Assembly (NCBI GenBank): GCA_033812735.1 | Contig: JAPXTA010000007.1 | Location: forward strand, 1-64,000 | From: JABFRJ01 sp033812735 | GTDB taxonomy: Bacteria; Pseudomonadota; Alphaproteobacteria; Rhizobiales; Hyphomicrobiaceae | Direction of reading: 5' to 3' | DNA length: 64,000 nt | In this document: piece after piece, positions 42,869 to 51,669 of the stretch | How positions within the stretch are numbered: position 1 is the first letter of the stretch | How the letters are laid out: the number at the start of each line of letters is the position of its first letter | Position numbers and translations under genes: made by a program | The notes under the pieces: generated by a model | Told to the model about the DNA's origin: nothing | What the model saw: only the letters and a program-made list of their open reading frames with translations | Database searches by the model: none

Positions 42869-43546
42869 TCAGTAGGGGATCGGCTGACCGTCCCAGTTAA
42901 CGAACGCCCCGGTATTGGCAAGCGATAGTTCGTCGATCCGCTCGACGAGGCCAGCAGCGCTTTGCTCGGGTTCGAGTTCGCCCTGGCCGCCCAATTTCGT
43001 CGTCACGTGACCGGGATGGAGCGCCACGATCGGAACCCCATCGTTCTTCAGTTCGAGCGACAGATTGAGCACGACGTTGCTGATCGCGGCTTTCGACGCG
43101 CGATAGGCGTAGGTGTTCGGTCCGGTTCGCGCGGATGATCCCATGCGAGACGAAACGACCGCGATTTTGCCCTTGGCGGCGCGCACATTTGGCAGGAACG
43201 TCCGTATGGTCTGCACCGTGCCGACGACGTTCGTCGCGAACGTTTCGGTCCAGGTTTGTGCGTCATTCAGCGGGTCGTCGATGCCGCCGCGGCCGATGAG
43301 AACACCGGCGTTGGCAATCAGGATGTCGATGGGGCGGTTCTGCAGGCGCGCCGCCAAGGCCGCCAGGCTTTCAGCTGAAGTGACGTCGAGCGGCATGCAG
43401 AGCACGTTTGGTGCCAGCAGGCGCAGGGCGTCTGCCTTGGCCGGATCGCGTGCGGTGGCGAAGATCGTGTCGTCGCGAACTGCGTACGTCCGGGCGAGCG
43501 CGAGGCCGATGCCTTGGTTCGCGCCGGTAATCAATACTGTCGCCAT
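42869..43546 (-). CDS. Short-chain dehydrogenase/reductase
   Basis: A 225-residue classical SDR. The NAD(P)-binding TGANQGIG is at 7-14, the NAG motif in LIANAGVLI, and the catalytic Tyr148-x3-Lys152 in YRASK. The RDP/ARDP segment after the second strand suggests NADP preference. ATG 43546 is chosen because the N-terminal strand should begin directly (MATVLITGAN). The substrate is unknown. It lies between SulP and VOC genes on the same strand, 49 bases after SulP. Confidence 0.92.
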   Translation of the reverse strand: MATVLITGANQGIGLALARTYAVRDDTIFATARDPAKADALRLLAPNVLCMPLDVTSAESLAALAARLQNRPIDILIANAGVLIGRGGIDDPLNDAQTWTETFATNVVGTVQTIRTFLPNVRAAKGKIAVVSSRMGSSARTGPNTYAYRASKAAISNVVLNLSLELKNDGVPIVALHPGHVTTKLGGQGELEPEQSAAGLVERIDELSLANTGAFVNWDGQPIPY

Positions 43547-43595
43547 GGGGTCCTCAGGCTCCGCGTCTGTCATCCCCTTCGTGCATCTTGGGGCA

Positions 43596-45383
43596 TCAGG
43601 TCTTGCGAAGCAACGCCTTCGCGCGTTCGATCGCGGCAAAGCCGTCGTCGACAATGATGATGCGGTGCTGGCGGAGGAAACCGTAGCGGTGGAGGGCTGT
43701 GCGGACTTGTGGCTGGAGCGACGACATGATCACGCGGCAGCCGCGCTTGTTGCAGTCTTCGACCACTTCTTCGAGAGTGATGATCGCTGTCGCATCGATC
43801 AGCGGCACTTCCCGCATTCGAAGGATCAGCACCTTCGATTGGTCGTCAATGCCTTTGAGGACGTCGGCCATGCGGTTGGACTGGCCGAAGAACATCGGGC
43901 CATGGAAGTTCAAAAGCTTCACGCCTTCCGGTAGCGGGTCCCGCCATGGTGACGGGCGTTGATCCGCCGGGTCTGCCAGGGCACGGCGCTCTTCGCCGCC
44001 GCGGGCCATGGCTGCGTCTGTCGGTGCGGCTCCTGTCGATTCCGCCATGCGATGCATCAGCAGGATCGCTGCAAGCACCACGCCGACAGCAATGGCCGTG
44101 TTGAGGTCGTCGAAGACTGTCAGGAGCCATGTCACCGTCAGCACGAGCACGTCGTCGCGCGGGGCGCGGCGAACGAACGACATCACTTCCTTGAAGTCGA
44201 TCAAGCGCCAGGCAACCGTGAGCAGGACGGCGGCGAGACACGGGAGTGGCAGATAGGCCGTCAGTTTGCCGAGCAGCAGGACACTCAGCAGAATGATCAG
44301 GGCGTGGATGACACCGGCAATGGGCGACTTTGCGCCGGCTGCGATGTTGGTGCCGGTGCGCGCGATAACGCCTGTGGCAGGGAGGCCGGAGAATATCGGA
44401 CTGGCGATGTTGGCGATGCCTTGCCCGAGAATTTCGGCATTGGAGCGGTGGCGCGTGCCGGCGATGGCGTCGGCTGCGACGGCAGACAGGAGCGACTCGA
44501 CGCCGATCAGGAACGCAAGTGTGAATGCCGTCGGCAGAACCTCGCTGATTTTGGACAACGAGAGATCGGGGAGGTGTGGGGCTGGAAGCGACGACACCGT
44601 CTGGCCGAATTTCTTGCCGATCGTCTCGACGGGCAATCCGAGCGCCCAAGTGGCAACCGATGCGATGATGACCGCTGCCAGAAGGCCCGGAAATTTGGGC
44701 GCGTACTTGCGGAATCCGACGACCATAGCGACGGTCGCCGTGCCGACGGCGATGGCGGACAGGGAGGCTGTGTCCCTGAGGGCCCAAAGGGCCTTGAGGC
44801 GGGGAAGCACGTCGGCCGGCACGTCGCCGGAGAGGCCGAAAAAGTCCTTCAGCTGGCCGACCGTGATCAGTATCCCCACGGCGCTGGTGAAGCCCAGGAT
44901 GACGGGACCTGGGACGTAGGCGATATAGCTGCCGACGCGCGCAAGCGCCGCAATGACGAGTATGACGCCGGCGAGAAGCGTGGCCGTCATCAGACCCGCC
45001 ATGCCGAATTTGGCGACAACGCCTGCGACGATGACGATGAACGCGGCTGCCGGGCCACCTATTTGAAAGCGGGTTCCGCCGACAGCGGAGATCAGGAAGC
45101 CGGCCACGATGGACGTGATGAGGCCCTGACCCGGGTCTGCGCCCGAGCCAATGGCAATCGCCATCGACAGCGGGATGGCGAGAATAGCGACGGTCAATCC
45201 GGCGAACGCGTCGTCCCGGAGCATCGAGGCGTTGTAGCCGCTACGGAGTGCGACGACCGCCTCGGGGACGAGGTCATGCCAACTTCGCGCGGCGAGCCAG
45301 GACGGTTGGTTGGCTGCCTTTTGCGCGCGCTGACGCTCCGGCGCGGCCCCCTTGCGAGGCCCGATTTCGCTCGATCCAGTCAT
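43596..45383 (-). CDS. SulP-family anion transporter with STAS domain
   Basis: A 595-residue protein with a SulP transport domain (about 11-14 membrane segments; signature FAGLTVAILAIPLSMAIAIGSGADPGQGLITSIV and later GLPATGVIARTGTNI) and a C-terminal STAS domain (about 480-590: VKLLNFHGPMFFGQ, VLILRMREVPLIDATAI). SulP proteins import sulfate, bicarbonate or other anions, and the STAS domain regulates transport. The distinction cannot be drawn by reading. ATG 45383 follows a purine-rich ribosome-binding region; the gene is divergent from the biotin carboxylase subunit gene. Confidence 0.92.
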   Translation of the reverse strand: MTGSSEIGPRKGAAPERQRAQKAANQPSWLAARSWHDLVPEAVVALRSGYNASMLRDDAFAGLTVAILAIPLSMAIAIGSGADPGQGLITSIVAGFLISAVGGTRFQIGGPAAAFIVIVAGVVAKFGMAGLMTATLLAGVILVIAALARVGSYIAYVPGPVILGFTSAVGILITVGQLKDFFGLSGDVPADVLPRLKALWALRDTASLSAIAVGTATVAMVVGFRKYAPKFPGLLAAVIIASVATWALGLPVETIGKKFGQTVSSLPAPHLPDLSLSKISEVLPTAFTLAFLIGVESLLSAVAADAIAGTRHRSNAEILGQGIANIASPIFSGLPATGVIARTGTNIAAGAKSPIAGVIHALIILLSVLLLGKLTAYLPLPCLAAVLLTVAWRLIDFKEVMSFVRRAPRDDVLVLTVTWLLTVFDDLNTAIAVGVVLAAILLMHRMAESTGAAPTDAAMARGGEERRALADPADQRPSPWRDPLPEGVKLLNFHGPMFFGQSNRMADVLKGIDDQSKVLILRMREVPLIDATAIITLEEVVEDCNKRGCRVIMSSLQPQVRTALHRYGFLRQHRIIIVDDGFAAIERAKALLRKT

Positions 45384-45562
45384 GTCTCTTCCTAAGCCGG
45401 CCGTGACGGCGGGGGGCGGTTCAGGCCGCAAACGCGACGCACCGCCCGCGGAGCACGGGGTCGATCAACGATTTGACATCGATTTGTTTTGCGGAATGCT
45501 GGCATGATCGTACGGCGGCTGCCAAGAGGGCTGCGCGCCTTAGGGGGCGGACAAACCGACAC

Positions 45563-47560
45563 ATGATCGATCAAGGACTTGCCAATTCGAGTGCGAGACC
45601 GTTCGGAACGATCCTCGTTGCGAACCGCGGCGAGATCGCATGCCGGGTGATCCGGACGGCACGGGCCATGGGGTATCGGACGGCCGCGGTCTATTCCGAC
45701 GCCGACGCTCAGTCGCTTGCGGTTTCCATGGCCGATGTGGCCGTTCGCATCGGGCCTGCGCCGGCCGGTGAGAGCTATCTGGACGGTGCGCGCCTCATTG
45801 CGGCGGCGAAGGCTTGTGGTGCCGATGCCGTGCACCCTGGTTACGGTTTCTTGTCGGAGAACGCCGGATTTGCTGCAGCCTGCGTCGCGGCGGGACTTGT
45901 CTTTATCGGTCCGCCCGCCTCGGCCATCGATGCGATGGGCAATAAAGCCGCGGCCAAGCGGCGGATGATCGATGCTGGCGTACCATGCGTGCCGGGATAC
46001 CAAGGATCCGATCAGAGTGACGCCGTCTTGATCGCGGAGGCGAAGCGCATCGGGCTACCCGTCATGGTCAAAGCCGCTGCCGGTGGCGGCGGACGTGGGA
46101 TGCGTTTGGTGTCGGCAGTTGAGGACCTGGGTGCAGCGATCGCATCGGCGCGCTCGGAGGCTGTCAACGCGTTCGGGTCGGGCGATCTCATTCTCGAGAA
46201 GGCGATCGTCGATGCGCGTCACATCGAGATCCAAGTTTTCGCCGATGGGCATGGCAACGTCATCCATCTCGGCGAGCGCGATTGCTCGGTGCAGCGGCGG
46301 CATCAGAAGGTCATTGAAGAGGCGCCATCGCCCGCAGTCGATGCCGAAATGCGGGCGCGCATGGGGGCTGCTGCCATAAAAGCAGCGAAGTCGATCGGCT
46401 ATCGTAGTGCGGGAACAGTCGAATTCCTGCTTGGTGCCGATGGGCAGTTCTATTTTCTCGAAATGAACACGCGTTTGCAGGTCGAGCATCCGGTGACGGA
46501 GGCGATCACAGGGCTCGATCTCGTCGAGTGGCAGATCCGGGTCGCACGCGGCGAGCGGCTGCCGCTCAGCCAGGATCAGGTGCGGCTGTCAGGCCACGCC
46601 ATTGAGGTGCGGCTCTATGCCGAAGATCCGGCGCAGCAATTTTTGCCGCAAGCGGGACTGGTTCTCGCCTGGGTGCCGCCGACGGCTGCCGGTATCCGGG
46701 TTGATCATGGTCTCAAGGCGCGAGACGAGATCACTCCGCACTATGATCCGATGATCGCCAAGATCATTGCGTCAGGGTCGACTAGGGAGGAGGCGCGGCA
46801 GCGCATGATCTCTGCCTTGCGCGACACTTGCGTGCTTGGCATCCGGACGAACGGTACGCTCTTGCAGCGGATGCTGGCCCACATGTCGTTTGCAGCGGGT
46901 GGCGCGACGACGGCCTTCATCGGCCAGCATTTCGCCGATGGCGGTGGCGGCACAGACGCGCCGGTTGAAACGCGGGCGCTCGCTGCGGCGCTGTTGCTCG
47001 ATCGATCCGGCGAGGTTGCTTCAGGCTCGTTGGCGGGCTGGTCTTCTACAGGCGTAGCGCTCTATCCCGTGCTGCTCCGGTATGGCGAACGGGCCGAGCG
47101 CTGGCTGCTATCCGTCAACCAAGAGCGGCGCTACCGGGCGCAGCTCGGCGATCATTGTTTGGATGTTCAACTCGGCAGCGGGTCCGATGGCCCCGACGCT
47201 GCCGTCCGTGCCCTGGTCGACGGGGTTAGCCGCACTTGCCGTGCCGTAGCCGTTGCAGGCACCTTGTTTCTCGACGACGGCGAGGAAGTCTACGAGTTCC
47301 GCGACGACCTCAGGGCCGTTCGGGATGTATCACCGGGTACGGCTGGATCGCGTCTTTTGGCACCGATGAATGGGAAGGTCGTGCGGGTGTCCGCGCGGGC
47401 TGGCGACGCCGTACTTGCCGGCCAGTGCGTCGTGGTGCTCGAAGCCATGAAGATGCAGCATGAGATCAAGGCCCCGAGGGCTGGCATCTTGGCGCAAGTT
47501 CCGGTGACCGAGGGACAGCAGGTTGCAACCCGTGCGCTGCTCGCCGAACTTGCGGGTTGA
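45563..47560 (+). CDS. Biotin-dependent acyl-CoA carboxylase alpha subunit (biotin carboxylase + BCCP)
   Basis: A 665-residue chain with a biotin carboxylase domain (ILVANRGEIACRVIRTA at the start, ATP-grasp loop KAAAGGGGRGMR, EMNTRLQVEHPVTE) and a C-terminal biotinyl domain with VVLEAMKMQHEI, where Lys630 is the biotin site. Size and the BT-like linker suit the alpha subunit of 3-methylcrotonyl-CoA, propionyl-CoA or geranyl-CoA carboxylase. The carboxyltransferase (beta) subunit is not adjacent and not in the window, so the substrate is open. ATG 45563 is chosen because MIDQGLANSSARPFGTILVANRGE matches; longer frames do not. Followed by lysA after 84 bases. Confidence 0.92.
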   Translation: MIDQGLANSSARPFGTILVANRGEIACRVIRTARAMGYRTAAVYSDADAQSLAVSMADVAVRIGPAPAGESYLDGARLIAAAKACGADAVHPGYGFLSENAGFAAACVAAGLVFIGPPASAIDAMGNKAAAKRRMIDAGVPCVPGYQGSDQSDAVLIAEAKRIGLPVMVKAAAGGGGRGMRLVSAVEDLGAAIASARSEAVNAFGSGDLILEKAIVDARHIEIQVFADGHGNVIHLGERDCSVQRRHQKVIEEAPSPAVDAEMRARMGAAAIKAAKSIGYRSAGTVEFLLGADGQFYFLEMNTRLQVEHPVTEAITGLDLVEWQIRVARGERLPLSQDQVRLSGHAIEVRLYAEDPAQQFLPQAGLVLAWVPPTAAGIRVDHGLKARDEITPHYDPMIAKIIASGSTREEARQRMISALRDTCVLGIRTNGTLLQRMLAHMSFAAGGATTAFIGQHFADGGGGTDAPVETRALAAALLLDRSGEVASGSLAGWSSTGVALYPVLLRYGERAERWLLSVNQERRYRAQLGDHCLDVQLGSGSDGPDAAVRALVDGVSRTCRAVAVAGTLFLDDGEEVYEFRDDLRAVRDVSPGTAGSRLLAPMNGKVVRVSARAGDAVLAGQCVVVLEAMKMQHEIKAPRAGILAQVPVTEGQQVATRALLAELAG

Positions 47561-47644
47561 ATACGTTGCAAGCGCAATTGGCTTGAACTTGGACGGGTGT
47601 CGGCTTACGGCCTTGGTCCGAGATCTGGAGAAGCGGCCGCAGCC

Positions 47645-48934
47645 ATGCATCATTTCGACTACAGACACGGGCGTCTCTTTGCGGAAGACGTCGACCTGAC
47701 GGCGCTCGCGGCAGACGTCGGCACGCCGCTCTATTGCTATTCCACCGCGACTCTCGAGCGGCACTACAAGGTCTTTGCAGAAGCCGTCGGCGGTTTCGGG
47801 CCGAATGCCAAGAACAAGGTCTTCTATGCGATGAAGGCCAACTCGAATCAGGCTGTCTTGCGCACGCTCGCGCGTCTCGGCGCGGGTGCCGATACGGTGT
47901 CGGAGGGCGAAGTCCGCCGCGCGCTCGCCGCTGGCATTCCGGCTGAGAAAATCGTCTTCTCCGGTGTCGGCAAGTCGGCCGAAGAACTCGCGTTCGCGGT
48001 CGACGCGGGGATCTACCAGATCAACCTCGAGAGCGAGAGCGAACTCGACCTGCTATCGCGCGTCGCCTCAGCAAAGGGCAAGCGGCAGAGCGCGGTCATC
48101 CGGGTCAATCCCGATGTGGGTGCCGGGGGCCACGCCAAGATCACCACCGGCTCAGATGCCAACAAGTTCGGCGTGTCGATCGCGGAGGCGGAGCGTTGCT
48201 ACGTGAAGGCCGCCAACATGTCCGGCGTGAAGATGCATGGTCTTGCCGTGCACATCGGCAGCCAGATTCACGAACTCGACGACCTTGAAGCGGCCTTCAA
48301 GCGGCTCGGCGATATGACGGCACGGTTGCGGCGCGAGGGCCATGGCGTCGAACGGCTCGATCTCGGCGGTGGGCTCGGCATTCCGTACGAGATGCCAGAG
48401 GCATTCAATCACGGCCCGGATCTCATCCACGCCTATGCCGATATGGTGAGACGCGTTGTCGGCGGGCTCGACGTCGAGCTTGGTTTCGAGCCGGGCCGCA
48501 TCCTCGTGGGAAATGCCGGCATTCTCGTTTCGCAAGTGCTGCACCTCAATCCCCGACCGCATACGACGTTCATGGTCGTGGACGCGGCGATGAACGATCT
48601 CGTGCGCCCGGCGATGTACGAGGCCTATCACGAGATCTGGCCTGTCATTCAGGCGCCGGCAGACGCAAAAAAGCTGGTCTACGATGTCGTTGGTCCGATT
48701 TGCGAGACCGGCGATACGTTCGCAACTGGACGTACAATGGCCGAGACGAAGACGGGCGATCTCATCGCGTTCAAGACTGCGGGAGCATACGGCGCCGTCA
48801 TGTCGGGCACCTACAATTCGCGGCGTCTCATTCCCGAGGTTCTGGTCAGCGGTGACAAGTGGGCCGTCGTGCGACCACGCCAGACGTACGACGAGCTGAT
48901 CGGCCTCGACCGGGTGCCGGAGTGGCTCAAGTAA
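47645..48934 (+). CDS. lysA: Diaminopimelate decarboxylase LysA
   Basis: LysA decarboxylates meso-diaminopimelate to lysine with pyridoxal phosphate, the last step of lysine synthesis. The 429-residue protein has the PLP lysine Lys64 in FYAMKANSN, the glycine-rich phosphate-binding LGGGLGIPY, the EPGRILVGNAG segment and the active-site cysteine region GPICETGDTF. ATG 47645 begins MHHFDYRHGRLFAEDVDL as in alphaproteobacterial homologues. The pathway's entry enzyme lysC is at 31334-32596. A short lipoprotein-like gene often precedes lysA in relatives; here a secreted protein gene follows instead. Confidence 0.96.
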   Translation: MHHFDYRHGRLFAEDVDLTALAADVGTPLYCYSTATLERHYKVFAEAVGGFGPNAKNKVFYAMKANSNQAVLRTLARLGAGADTVSEGEVRRALAAGIPAEKIVFSGVGKSAEELAFAVDAGIYQINLESESELDLLSRVASAKGKRQSAVIRVNPDVGAGGHAKITTGSDANKFGVSIAEAERCYVKAANMSGVKMHGLAVHIGSQIHELDDLEAAFKRLGDMTARLRREGHGVERLDLGGGLGIPYEMPEAFNHGPDLIHAYADMVRRVVGGLDVELGFEPGRILVGNAGILVSQVLHLNPRPHTTFMVVDAAMNDLVRPAMYEAYHEIWPVIQAPADAKKLVYDVVGPICETGDTFATGRTMAETKTGDLIAFKTAGAYGAVMSGTYNSRRLIPEVLVSGDKWAVVRPRQTYDELIGLDRVPEWLK

Positions 48935-48997
48935 ACGTCGCCATCGGACGGTCACACGGGGTTGCCAGGGTTGTGACGGTTCATTCGAGTCTTCGTC

Positions 48998-49426
48998 ATG
49001 AAGCGCATTGCCTTTTCGTTCGTGGCATTGGTTCTCGCCAGCTTGCCCGTTGCATCGGCCGAGCTGATCGGTGAGGCGCAGCTTTCAGCCGAGCTCGGCG
49101 GTCATACGATCAAGGGCTACTACACGCATTCGAAGGTGACGTTCGTCGAGATCTATCTCAGGGATGGGCGCATCACCTACAAGGACGACGACAAGGCGGA
49201 CGGCGGTCGCTGGTCTGTGCGCAACGGGACGTTCTGCACGTTCTACGACAACATCAACGGCGGCTGCTGGCACGTCTTGAAGCGTAGCGTGAACTGCTAC
49301 GAGTTCTTCCCCGCCGACGTGTTTCGAGGACCCGTCACACGTGAAACGCTGCTTGCCAGCGAGCCGCACGCTCGCGCCGCCCGCGACGGCGAGACCGTGT
49401 CGTGCGAGGCGTGGTTCGGCAGCTGA
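48998..49426 (+). CDS. Small exported cysteine-containing protein of unknown function
   Basis: A 142-residue protein with a clear signal peptide (MKRIAFSFVALVLASLPVASA). The mature part is beta-rich and Gly/Tyr-rich with four cysteines in FCTFYDNINGGCWH, NCYEFFP and SCEAWF, suggesting two disulfides. The repeating pattern DGRITYKDDDKADGGRWSVRNGTFC resembles small lipocalin-like DUF995-type proteins of rhizobia, in which a tripartite beta barrel ends in GGCW. That assignment is tentative. It stands alone between lysA and comM. Confidence 0.8.
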   Translation: MKRIAFSFVALVLASLPVASAELIGEAQLSAELGGHTIKGYYTHSKVTFVEIYLRDGRITYKDDDKADGGRWSVRNGTFCTFYDNINGGCWHVLKRSVNCYEFFPADVFRGPVTRETLLASEPHARAARDGETVSCEAWFGS

Positions 49427-49513
49427 CGGATTGTTGTTCCATTTATGTTCTTGACAGCCTAGGGCTGTGGTCGGTAGCTTTGATCACGCGGTTGGTGTGG
49501 CGAGGGCGGTCAG

Positions 49514-51043
49514 ATGTTCGGACAAATCTCGACGATGGCGTTTGTCGGGGTGGAGGCGCGGCCCGTTCAGGTCGAGGTCCGGATCACCAGCGGCAAGTTC
49601 CACTTTGCGATTGTCGGCTTGGCTGACAAGGCGGTTGCGGAGAGCCGGGAGCGGGTGCGGAACGCGCTGCACGCCGTCGGTCTCGCGATGCCCTACAAGC
49701 ACATCACCGTCAACCTCTCGCCGGCCGATCTGCCGAAGGAGGGCAGCCACTTCGATCTGCCGATCGCGCTCGCGCTGATGGTTGCTATGGAGGCGATATC
49801 GCCGGAGGCAGTGGAGGGTTTGGCAGCCGTTGGTGAGTTGGCGCTGGATGGGTCGATCCGTGCCGTGCCGGGGGTGTTGCCGGCCGCTATCGGCGCCAAT
49901 GCCATCGACAAGGGGTTGATTTGTCCGGCGGCAAATGGCGGGGAGGCGGCTTGGGCGGGCGCAGATGTCCGCGTGCTGGCGCCGGGGCACTTGGTGTCTC
50001 TGGTCAATCATTTTACGGGTCGGCAAATGCTGACCCGGCCGGAGCCCAGTCTCGAGCGAGGGCATGCCATGCCGCTCGATCTCAGGGATGTCCGAGGACA
50101 AGAGACGGCCAAGCGCGCTCTCGAAGTCGCGGCAGCCGGCGGGCACAATCTGTTGATGTGTGGTCCTCCCGGCTCAGGCAAATCGATGCTGGCGCAGCGG
50201 CTGCCAACAATCTTGCCGCCGCTGGCGCCCGAGGAAATGCTCGAAGTCTCGATGGTGCACTCGCTCGCCGGTGCCCTCGCTGGCGGCAAGCTGCATACCG
50301 AGCGGCCGTTTCGAGCGCCGCATCATTCCGCCAGCATGGCGGCACTCGTTGGCGGTGACACGAGGCCACGTCCCGGAGAGGTGTCGCTGGCGCACCTCGG
50401 TGTTCTGTTTCTCGACGAATTGCCGGAGTTCAACGCCGTTGCGCTCGATGCGCTCCGCCAGCCGCTGGAAAGTGGCGAGGTTGCGATTGCGCGCGCCAAT
50501 CACCGCATCACATACCCTGCCAAGTTCCAGATGATTGCGGCCATGAATCCCTGCAAGTGCGGGGGCGGGACTGCCGGTAGTGCTTGCAAGCGTGGCCCGC
50601 GTTGCGCCGCTGACTACCAAGCGCGGATTTCCGGGCCGTTCCTCGATCGAGTCGACCTTCATCTCGAAATGCCTGCGGTTTCTGCGGCCGATCTGGTTTT
50701 GCCTGCAGCGAAAGAGGGTAGCGCTGATATTCTGGCGCGGGTGATTGAGGCGCGCGATCGCCAGCGGCGGCGTTTCGTGTCGCTCGGCCTAAAGGTATCG
50801 ATGACGAACAGTTCTTGCTCGGGGCAAGTGCTGGAGGCGATTGCCACGCCTGACCAGGCGGGGTCCGAGTTGTTGAGGGCCGCGGCGGCGTCGCTCGGTC
50901 TGTCGGCGCGTGGATTTCATCGAACGCTGCGGGTCGCGCGGACGCTGGCGGACCTCGATGGCGCCGATCAAGTCGGTCGCACGCATGTGGCGGAGGCGTT
51001 GAGTTACCGGGGTGAGGTGGTCCGGCAGAGAGTGGCTGCCTGA
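49514..51043 (+). CDS. comM: YifB/ComM family Mg-chelatase-like AAA+ ATPase
   Basis: A 509-residue protein with an N-terminal Lon-like domain (VEVRITSGKFHFAIVGLADKAVAESRERV; LPKEGSHFDLPIALALMV) and a C-terminal AAA+ Mg-chelatase-like domain with Walker A GPPGSGKS at 217-224, Walker B LFLDELPEF and the zinc cysteines MNPCKCG and CKRGPRC. The ComM members are hexameric helicases that extend branch migration in natural transformation; many species carry it without known competence. No other competence gene is in the window. Confidence 0.94.
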   Translation: MFGQISTMAFVGVEARPVQVEVRITSGKFHFAIVGLADKAVAESRERVRNALHAVGLAMPYKHITVNLSPADLPKEGSHFDLPIALALMVAMEAISPEAVEGLAAVGELALDGSIRAVPGVLPAAIGANAIDKGLICPAANGGEAAWAGADVRVLAPGHLVSLVNHFTGRQMLTRPEPSLERGHAMPLDLRDVRGQETAKRALEVAAAGGHNLLMCGPPGSGKSMLAQRLPTILPPLAPEEMLEVSMVHSLAGALAGGKLHTERPFRAPHHSASMAALVGGDTRPRPGEVSLAHLGVLFLDELPEFNAVALDALRQPLESGEVAIARANHRITYPAKFQMIAAMNPCKCGGGTAGSACKRGPRCAADYQARISGPFLDRVDLHLEMPAVSAADLVLPAAKEGSADILARVIEARDRQRRRFVSLGLKVSMTNSSCSGQVLEAIATPDQAGSELLRAAAASLGLSARGFHRTLRVARTLADLDGADQVGRTHVAEALSYRGEVVRQRVAA

Positions 51044-51075
51044 GTGATGGCGCGCCGTTGGCGTGGTGTGGCTGC

Positions 51076-51360
51076 TCAGTAGAAGACGAGAATCCAAGTG
51101 TAGCACAGTCCCAACGTAGCCCAGCCTGCACGCGCCGATTGATCGCGAAGCCAAGACATCGCGCGGGTGGGCAGATCGCGCCAGCGGATGCGGGCTGCAA
51201 TGGTGATGACCACGCCGCAGACGAGCCCGATCATCCAAGACATATATCCGGCAGGCTCATTAGCGGGTGCCGCTGCCAGGGAGACCGCGTTCGCCGGCCA
51301 ATCCGGCAACAAGGCCATAGCGAGAGCAAATGCTAGGATGAGGCGCAGAAACGACATCAT
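51076..51360 (-). CDS. Small membrane protein of unknown function
   Basis: A 94-residue protein with about three hydrophobic segments: an N-terminal one (FLRLILAFALAMALLP) that could also serve as a signal peptide, a second (MSWMIGLVCGVVITIAA), and a third at the C-terminus (GWATLGLCYTWILVFY). Basic residues between segments 2 and 3 (RIRWRDLPTRAMSWLRDQSAR) suggest a cytoplasmic loop. No family recognised. It converges with comM (32 bases between stops). Confidence 0.65.
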   Translation of the reverse strand: MMSFLRLILAFALAMALLPDWPANAVSLAAAPANEPAGYMSWMIGLVCGVVITIAARIRWRDLPTRAMSWLRDQSARAGWATLGLCYTWILVFY

Positions 51361-51669
51361 GGCCGGTTGGACTCATGGGGCTCAGCAATATGAGCGGTTG
51401 GCGCGGCCGCGCCGAAGGTTCGGGAGACCGTTGTAGGAACTGTAACGATGGCGGCCGAATAATAGGTTAAGCGTTTGTCACTCAAGTCTGTCGCATTGCT
51501 TCGAAATGGCGTGAAGCGCCGGTGGCGCGTCCAGACCGGACGGCCCTCGTTCGCCGTCTTCGCTGTGAGGCCCGCTCGAGGCCAGGCCGCATTGGGCCGC
51601 CTGGCTCTCATATGGCGGCGTCGTGCGATGGCGCCTGGCCGCCTCGGTTCTTGCTATGAATGGGACCGC
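51361..51669. other. Intergenic gap without a recognised gene
   Basis: These 309 bases lie upstream of the small membrane gene and downstream of nadE (both minus strand). No gene with a ribosome-binding site is seen. A GC-rich inverted repeat GCCAGGC...GCCTGGC at 51581-51605 could end the nadE transcript, but lacks a T-run. No RNA gene recognised. Confidence 0.45.

Noticed and set aside
43959..45395. A 478-codon + strand frame opposite the SulP gene
   Set aside because: It is the shadow of a clear SulP-STAS transporter.
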